In this document: positions 59,154 to 64,000 of the stretch, piece by piece
Numbering within the stretch: position 1 is the stretch's first letter
Layout of the letters: the number at the start of each line of letters is the position of its first letter
Source of the DNA: CAYXDO01 sp964463485
GTDB taxonomy: Bacteria > Myxococcota > Kuafuiibacteriia > Kuafuiibacteriales > Kuafuiibacteriaceae
Length of the DNA stretch: 64,000 nucleotides
Direction: 5' to 3'
NCBI GenBank assembly: GCA_964463485.1
Contig: CAYXDO010000049.1
Location: forward strand, 3,753 to 67,752
The notes under the pieces: generated by a model
Database searches by the model: none
What the model was told of the DNA's origin: nothing
What the model saw: only the letters and a program-made list of their open reading frames with translations
Position numbers and translations under genes: made by a program

Positions 59154-62117
59154 TCACTCCGAAACGACCGGCAGCACCCTCGCAGGCCGGTCCTTGAGTT
59201 GTCCGGTAGTCCGTACCAGACGCTCGCTCACGATCCTGAGCAACTCTCGTGCATCCCGCTCGAGATACTGATTGAAGGCCCGGCCGTCCAACCTCACCAG
59301 CTCGGTACCCTCCTCGGCGGCGAGCACACTCGCGGTCCTCGGCGCACCCGTCAGCAAACTGAGCTCTCCGACCGACTGACCTGGCCGAACCACTGACAAC
59401 TTGATCTGTTCGGTTCCCTCGAGCACGACGTCGGCCAACCCTCGCGTGAGTACGAACACGTCGCCTCCGACGTCTCCCTGGCGACACAGTACGTCGCCGC
59501 GCCGATGAACCTCGAGCTTCGCCGTCCGCGCGAGACGTGCCAGCGCCTCGACCTCGGCGGACCTGAAGAGCTCGGCTCTCTGAAGCCGACCCAAAATCTC
59601 GAGTGACGTCGAGCTCTCCTTTCGGCCCTCGGCGATCGCCGCGGCGACCTCCACCACCAACCAGTGATGGGTTTCGGACTCGCCCGCGAGCAACTTCCTC
59701 GCGACAGTCGACCCTCGCGAGGCGTTGACCGCGGCGAGCACGGCGAGCGCCGACGCTCGCGCGACCGGGCGCCACTCCCCAATCGTCCGCTCGAGGACAC
59801 GCGCGCCTTCTTCGGATCGGAGGTCCAGAAAAGTCGCACTCTCCTCGACCCGCAGACGCTCCCCCACTTGCCCCTCCAAGATCTCGACGAGCACAGGATG
59901 GAGCGCCTCGCTCCAACTCGAAGCTCCGCCGTCCCGCCTCACGGTCGCGAGGAGCCCGGCGACCGCGTCCGGCGAGCTCACCGCGGCCTTGCGAGCCACT
60001 TGATGGGCCTGCGTATCGTTCCCGAGACTCATCAAGATGTTGAAGATGCGCTCGAGCTCGTGGCGCTTCTCCACCTCGATCTCCGACCGAAGCACCGAGA
60101 GCCCTTCGACCTCGAGCGCCAGGTGCTTCAGTCCAGCGAGAAAGGCGTCGAGCTCGGACAACCGCTCGATCCTCTCCTCCGCGCGAGAGACCAGGCGGCT
60201 GCTGCTTCCCGTTAATTCCGCCATGACGGACTCGTGCTCCTCGGCCGTGATTCGATACGCGCCTTGAAGCCGCCCAATCTCGACGCTGGACTCCCCGATC
60301 GCCTCTCGCCCGCTTCGGCCACTCTCGAGCAGCGCAGCGATCGAATCGCGATAGCCACTGACCCGCCATCGGTTCTCTTCGTCCACCACCCGATGGGGAT
60401 CGAGCAGAGTCGGATCCTCGACCCCGAGCTCCGCCAGAATTTGTCGATGTTCGTCCTCGGAGATCTCCATCTGCTCCCCTATTTGCCGAACCAGCTCGGC
60501 GCCCGCGGCGGTCCCGAGCATCCCGCGGACGAGCGCGTCCCGAAGCATCGCCTTGTACGCCTTGCGCCGCTCATCCAACGAAAGCGCAGGGAGCGTTCGC
60601 GCGAGCGCGTACACCTCGTCCGTGTTGAGTTGCTCCACCGAGCGCCCGCCGAGAATCTTCTTGAGATCGACACTCAGGGCGGCGAGCTGCCGGCGCAGCC
60701 CTTCCGCCACCGACTCCCGGGCGTACCTATCCGATGTCCTCGTCCAAGATCGTGCGACCCATAACGCGCTCACCGACACGATGAACACGTCGACCAAAGA
60801 ACCCAGAAGAGGAGGCAAGAGCTCGAGGTTCGGACGACCCCCGAACAAATAGAAGCAGTTGATCGCGACCGCCGCGCTCAAAATCCCGGTTCGATGAACG
60901 CGCTCTTCGGCCGAAACGGGTCGCCCGCGCCGCGTTCTCCACCCTGACCAGACCCCTTCCAGAAATCGACCGACCACGTAGGCCGCAAACACGAAACCTG
61001 CGATCGTCAGCGGCGCCGCGATGAGCTTGGGAATCGGAAACGCACCCTCCAAAAAGGAGAAGCCCGGCGCCCAAATCTGACTCAGCTGGTCCTCTTCGTG
61101 AGTCCACGCCCCCGAGAAGTAGTAGCGCCAATTGCCCGAATACAAGGCATAGTAGCAGTAGAACCCTAAAATCATACCGACATAACCGTAGTGGACGAAA
61201 CGCCTGCCGGGCTGATCGAGGCGCTGCCAGTACTGACGCTCGAGATTGATATCCGGACAGGGAGAAACGCAGCCCACGCAGATGCTGACTTCCTCGCCCT
61301 TGCGATCCGTCTTTCGACATGAGCTTTGAGTCAACTTTGCATGTCCCGTGTGAGCTTCACTCTCCAACAACCCTCGTGGCTCGGTGTAGATGCGCTGCAC
61401 CGGCGCGATGGGGCAGACATAGTGACACCAAGTCTTCCCACCGAAGAGGGCTCCGACGATCAACGCAACGAGAATCACTCCGAGGAGAAAAGCAGCCAGC
61501 GCGATCCGATCCGAATTGATGGCGACGAGGCGAATCGAAACGGCCAGACACAGCAAACCGAACTGCACGAACCAAACGTTCCGAGCCCAAAAGGACTCGG
61601 CGGAGACGAGCGCCAGCCGTCGCTCGACGCGCCCAGAGCGCTCGTTCAGAGTCAGGCTGCGCCGCTGAATACCGAGCCGCCTTGGTAACTGCGACAATGC
61701 CGAGAGCGGGCAGATCCTTCTCCACGCCTCGTGCCCGAACAACATGAAGAACAGAGGCAGCACTGGGATCACCATGGTCCAGAGAATCCGAGCGCCCATC
61801 GCGTAGGGCTGCTCGATCAAACACCGACCTTGGACTCGAGTGCACCTCGGATCACACTCACCGTCCCTGGAGCCCTTCCAGTCGATGCGGGCTCCGCCCC
61901 CCTCCTTCACCCAGATCGGGCACGCCCAGTCCATAGCCGCTCTCCCAGCACCATGGCTCTCCGCTGGGTTCAGCCGAAATGGACTGGAGAGGTTGTCGGG
62001 TCGGGTCAGGCTCGGACTCAGCGGATCGTAAAACAGAGAGATGATGAGCACGATCCATGCGGACACCAAAACCCATCGGATCACCGCGACGGCTCGCTCG
62101 CTCAGTCGGCCAAACAC
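59154..62117 (-). CDS. Membrane 4Fe-4S protein (NosR/NapH/CcoG-like) with C-terminal cyclic-nucleotide-binding domain
   Basis: The N-terminal ~430 residues have about six to eight membrane helices with CPLSALSQ (~136), GGKTWCHYVCPIAP (Cys231, Cys235) and CVGCVSPCP (Cys280, 283, 287) plus Cys267, the layout of polyferredoxin-type membrane electron carriers. Residues ~470-830 are helical, partly HEAT-like. Residues ~845-970 are a Crp-type cNMP-binding domain with the phosphate cassette PGQSVGELSLLTGAPRTASV. It starts 3 bp after the reductase stop, so electrons probably pass from that protein. Fusion of a redox membrane module to a cNMP sensor is unusual; the final acceptor is unknown. Confidence 0.88.
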   Translation of the reverse strand: MFGRLSERAVAVIRWVLVSAWIVLIISLFYDPLSPSLTRPDNLSSPFRLNPAESHGAGRAAMDWACPIWVKEGGGARIDWKGSRDGECDPRCTRVQGRCLIEQPYAMGARILWTMVIPVLPLFFMLFGHEAWRRICPLSALSQLPRRLGIQRRSLTLNERSGRVERRLALVSAESFWARNVWFVQFGLLCLAVSIRLVAINSDRIALAAFLLGVILVALIVGALFGGKTWCHYVCPIAPVQRIYTEPRGLLESEAHTGHAKLTQSSCRKTDRKGEEVSICVGCVSPCPDINLERQYWQRLDQPGRRFVHYGYVGMILGFYCYYALYSGNWRYYFSGAWTHEEDQLSQIWAPGFSFLEGAFPIPKLIAAPLTIAGFVFAAYVVGRFLEGVWSGWRTRRGRPVSAEERVHRTGILSAAVAINCFYLFGGRPNLELLPPLLGSLVDVFIVSVSALWVARSWTRTSDRYARESVAEGLRRQLAALSVDLKKILGGRSVEQLNTDEVYALARTLPALSLDERRKAYKAMLRDALVRGMLGTAAGAELVRQIGEQMEISEDEHRQILAELGVEDPTLLDPHRVVDEENRWRVSGYRDSIAALLESGRSGREAIGESSVEIGRLQGAYRITAEEHESVMAELTGSSSRLVSRAEERIERLSELDAFLAGLKHLALEVEGLSVLRSEIEVEKRHELERIFNILMSLGNDTQAHQVARKAAVSSPDAVAGLLATVRRDGGASSWSEALHPVLVEILEGQVGERLRVEESATFLDLRSEEGARVLERTIGEWRPVARASALAVLAAVNASRGSTVARKLLAGESETHHWLVVEVAAAIAEGRKESSTSLEILGRLQRAELFRSAEVEALARLARTAKLEVHRRGDVLCRQGDVGGDVFVLTRGLADVVLEGTEQIKLSVVRPGQSVGELSLLTGAPRTASVLAAEEGTELVRLDGRAFNQYLERDARELLRIVSERLVRTTGQLKDRPARVLPVVSE

Positions 62118-62120
62118 GGT

Positions 62121-63743
62121 TCAGATATCCAACACCACGGCACTCGTCGGGTGGCCAACGCACAGCAGAACAAACCCATCCGCGCGCGCCGCAGGCTCGA
62201 GACCGGCCTCCTCGTCCATCAGCATGTCTCCAGACACCTTCCTGACCTTGCAGGTACCGCAGCTCCCGGAGCGACAAGAAGACGCGACGGAAACTCCGGC
62301 GCTCTCCACCGCCACGAGGATCGGTTCGCCCGTAACTCGAAGTGTGATGCCGGATCGTCTGAGCTCGACGGTGTGAGCTTCGGCCACCGCCGACGGTCGC
62401 GGCATCGCCAAGGCGAAATGCTGAGTAGGCTCACCGGGCGAGGTCGACGGCGCCACAGGCGTAGAGCTAGCCCGACGCTCACCAAAACTCTCCGAGAGCA
62501 GACGCTCCGCAGGTAGCCCGGCGTCACGTAAGATCGTCTCGGTCGTCCTCATGAAGTCCTTCGGACCGCACAAGAACACCGTCCGCTCGACGAAGTCCGG
62601 CACCGACGCCTGAAGCTTCGCCAGCGTCACTCTACCGGCCAGACCACTCCACTCGGACGCCTGTCTCGACAGGCAATAAACGAGCCGAAAACACGGAAGC
62701 CGACCCGCCAGCCAGGAGAGCTCGTCGTGTGCGATCCGGTCCTCGAGTGTTCTGGCAGCATGCCAAAAGACCAGGTCGACCGCCGCCCCGATATCGTAGA
62801 TGTACCGAATCATCGACAGGAGCGGCGTGATCCCGCTCCCCGCGGAAATGAACAGGGCTCGCTCGGACGGCTGAGCAACCCACGAGAATCTTCCGTGCGG
62901 ACCGCGCACCGTGAGCTCGAAGCCGGGCCGGACGTGATCGTTGAGCCAGTTCGAGACCAACCCATGGGGGACCCGCTTGATCGTGAAGCTGAGAAGGTCA
63001 GGACGGGACGGCGTAGACGAAATGGTATAGGTCCGAACAACCCGCTGCCCATCCAGGTCGAGCTCCAGAGTTGCGGCCTGGCCCGGGAGATACTGAAATC
63101 TACAGCGCTCCGTCGCGACGAAGGAAAACGTCTTCACATCGTGAGTCTCGGAGATCACCGAAACACACCTCAGGCGCACGGGCCCCTGAGTCCAATATCG
63201 AGCCACCGGAGCCGAAAACGCGTTCGAAGCCGACGTGCCAGCGCCACCGCTCACGATGACTTGCTGGGTCTCAGCGACCGTCGACACGTTCTGGCCGGCC
63301 CGCTCCACCAGAGCTCGAAATCTCGCGGCCCGACTTCGAAGCTCGGATCTCAATCCCCGGACGCCGAACGTCCGTTTGGCCGAACGGATACACCGCCCGA
63401 GCTCGAGCAAATCGCGGGCGAGGTTGTGCCGATCGACGAGTGGAGCGACCGAAAAACAACTCCCAAGCGAGCGTTGCAGGAGCAAGTCATCGAACGCCAG
63501 GCTCCCTGCCCTCAGTTGCGTCCACAGCTCGGTATAGCGCTGCTTCGTGTGGTCCAGCAGTCGAGGCAACGTCGCGCTGCGGCACCAGCGCGTGGACTCG
63601 AACCTCGCATGAAAAGCCTCCACCTCCTGCGCTCGGATCCCCCCGGGGCTCGCGAAGTATGCGAAGATCCGGAAAGGCAGCACCTCGCGATCGAGACCAA
63701 CCGCCTCCACCACCGGCGGAGCTCCGCGAGAGGGCGCGTCCAA
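62121..63743 (-). CDS. Flavin/2Fe-2S oxidoreductase (ferredoxin reductase type)
   Basis: The start is a TTG at 63743; tandem GTGs ten or so codons later (VVEAVGLDREVLPF) are alternatives. Residues ~1-175 are helical and unassigned. An FAD domain follows (VVRTYTISSTPSRPD), an NAD(P) domain (FISAGSGITPLLSMI; FLCGPKDFM), and a plant-type 2Fe-2S domain (CRSGSCGTCK, last Cys in LLCVGHP). This is the layout of phenol-hydroxylase/CDP-6-deoxy-glucoseen reductases. NAD(P)H electrons would reach the 2Fe-2S centre and then the membrane 4Fe-4S protein encoded directly downstream. Confidence 0.9.
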   Translation of the reverse strand: MDAPSRGAPPVVEAVGLDREVLPFRIFAYFASPGGIRAQEVEAFHARFESTRWCRSATLPRLLDHTKQRYTELWTQLRAGSLAFDDLLLQRSLGSCFSVAPLVDRHNLARDLLELGRCIRSAKRTFGVRGLRSELRSRAARFRALVERAGQNVSTVAETQQVIVSGGAGTSASNAFSAPVARYWTQGPVRLRCVSVISETHDVKTFSFVATERCRFQYLPGQAATLELDLDGQRVVRTYTISSTPSRPDLLSFTIKRVPHGLVSNWLNDHVRPGFELTVRGPHGRFSWVAQPSERALFISAGSGITPLLSMIRYIYDIGAAVDLVFWHAARTLEDRIAHDELSWLAGRLPCFRLVYCLSRQASEWSGLAGRVTLAKLQASVPDFVERTVFLCGPKDFMRTTETILRDAGLPAERLLSESFGERRASSTPVAPSTSPGEPTQHFALAMPRPSAVAEAHTVELRRSGITLRVTGEPILVAVESAGVSVASSCRSGSCGTCKVRKVSGDMLMDEEAGLEPAARADGFVLLCVGHPTSAVVLDI

Positions 63744-63790
63744 GCCAGTGCAGGGTAGTATCCGACTTCGTCGACGAGGGCAAGGGCATC

Positions 63791-64000
63791 GATTCAGACC
63801 TCCGATTCTGCCCTCCGATTCAGACCTCCGATTCAGGATTCTGACTCCGATTCTGACCTCCGATTCTGACCTCCGACTCTGACCTCCGACTCTGACCTCC
63901 GATTCTGACCTCCGACTCTGACCTCCGATTCTGACCTCCGATTCTGACCTCCGATTCTGACCTCCGATTCTGACCTCCGATTCTGACCTCCGATTCTGAC
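63791..64000. repeat. 13-bp minisatellite, continues beyond the window
   Basis: From 63849 eleven full copies of GATTCTGACCTCC (some GACTCTGACCTCC) are followed by a partial one at the window edge; 63791-63848 holds diverged copies. The unit is not a multiple of three and there are no spacers, so it is neither a coding repeat nor CRISPR. It starts ~48 bp upstream of the reductase start, in its presumed promoter region. Confidence 0.96.

Noticed and set aside
63791..64000. CRISPR array
   Set aside because: The 13-bp units are contiguous with no spacers, and no cas genes are present.

Overview
The window looks like a chromosomal segment of a high-GC myxobacterium (phylum Myxococcota, Polyangia/Sandaracinus-like). 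This is inferred from the density of eukaryotic-like Ser/Thr kinases with HRD-x-SP-x-N catalytic loops (five genes, six kinase domains), PEGA-domain proteins, FHA/sigma-54 activators, many lipoproteins, a DUF4215 Cys-rich repeat and eight-cysteine-cluster lipoproteins. No rRNA, tRNA, CRISPR array, transposase or integrase was recognised.

Layout. 1-6.4 kb: a 5'-truncated sigma-54 activator overlapping a Ser/Thr kinase, then a PEGA lipoprotein and a large lipoprotein on the other strand. 6.4-13.9 kb: a helical-repeat protein with a Gly-rich hydrophobic tail, a fused MNT-HEPN protein, mpl (murein recycling), a sugar-nucleotide epimerase and an alpha/beta hydrolase. 14.1-23.0 kb: a kinase, the macromolecular-synthesis operon rpsU-dnaG-rpoD (dnaG apparently starting at CTG; RpoD carrying a ~340-residue histone-like and coiled-coil N-terminal extension) and a PEGA kinase. 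22.7-32.8 kb: housekeeping genes (SDR, peptide deformylase, ttcA, aminotransferase), then a second kinase / lipoprotein / PEGA set resembling the one at 1-6 kb, and a secreted protein.

32.8-51.4 kb is the unusual part. On the minus strand, a tandem dual-domain kinase (49.9-47.3) is followed by a giant ~2,970-residue modular surface protein (PKD, Ig-like, teneurin/NHL/YD-like, FTP-like propeptide, HExxH metallopeptidase). Its signal peptide is split from the main frame by a C9 tract. An overlapping lipoprotein gene comes next. Then follow two cassettes of (FN3-like protein + eight-Cys lipoprotein), separated by two truncated copies of the 3' end and downstream flank of the dual kinase, one of them identical to the parent over ~485 bp. 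I interpret this as a recombining cassette locus, possibly phase- or antigen-variable and possibly toxin/immunity-like.

51.5-58.2 kb: a SUFU-like protein, a CapA-like phosphatase-fold protein, an exported protein and a desaturase-GH3-desaturase operon, probably for a specialised lipid. 58.3-59.0 kb: a VapBC-like RHH/PIN pair. 59.1-63.7 kb: a two-gene electron-transfer operon (flavin/2Fe-2S reductase plus membrane 4Fe-4S protein with a cyclic-nucleotide-binding domain), preceded by a 13-bp minisatellite that runs off the window end.
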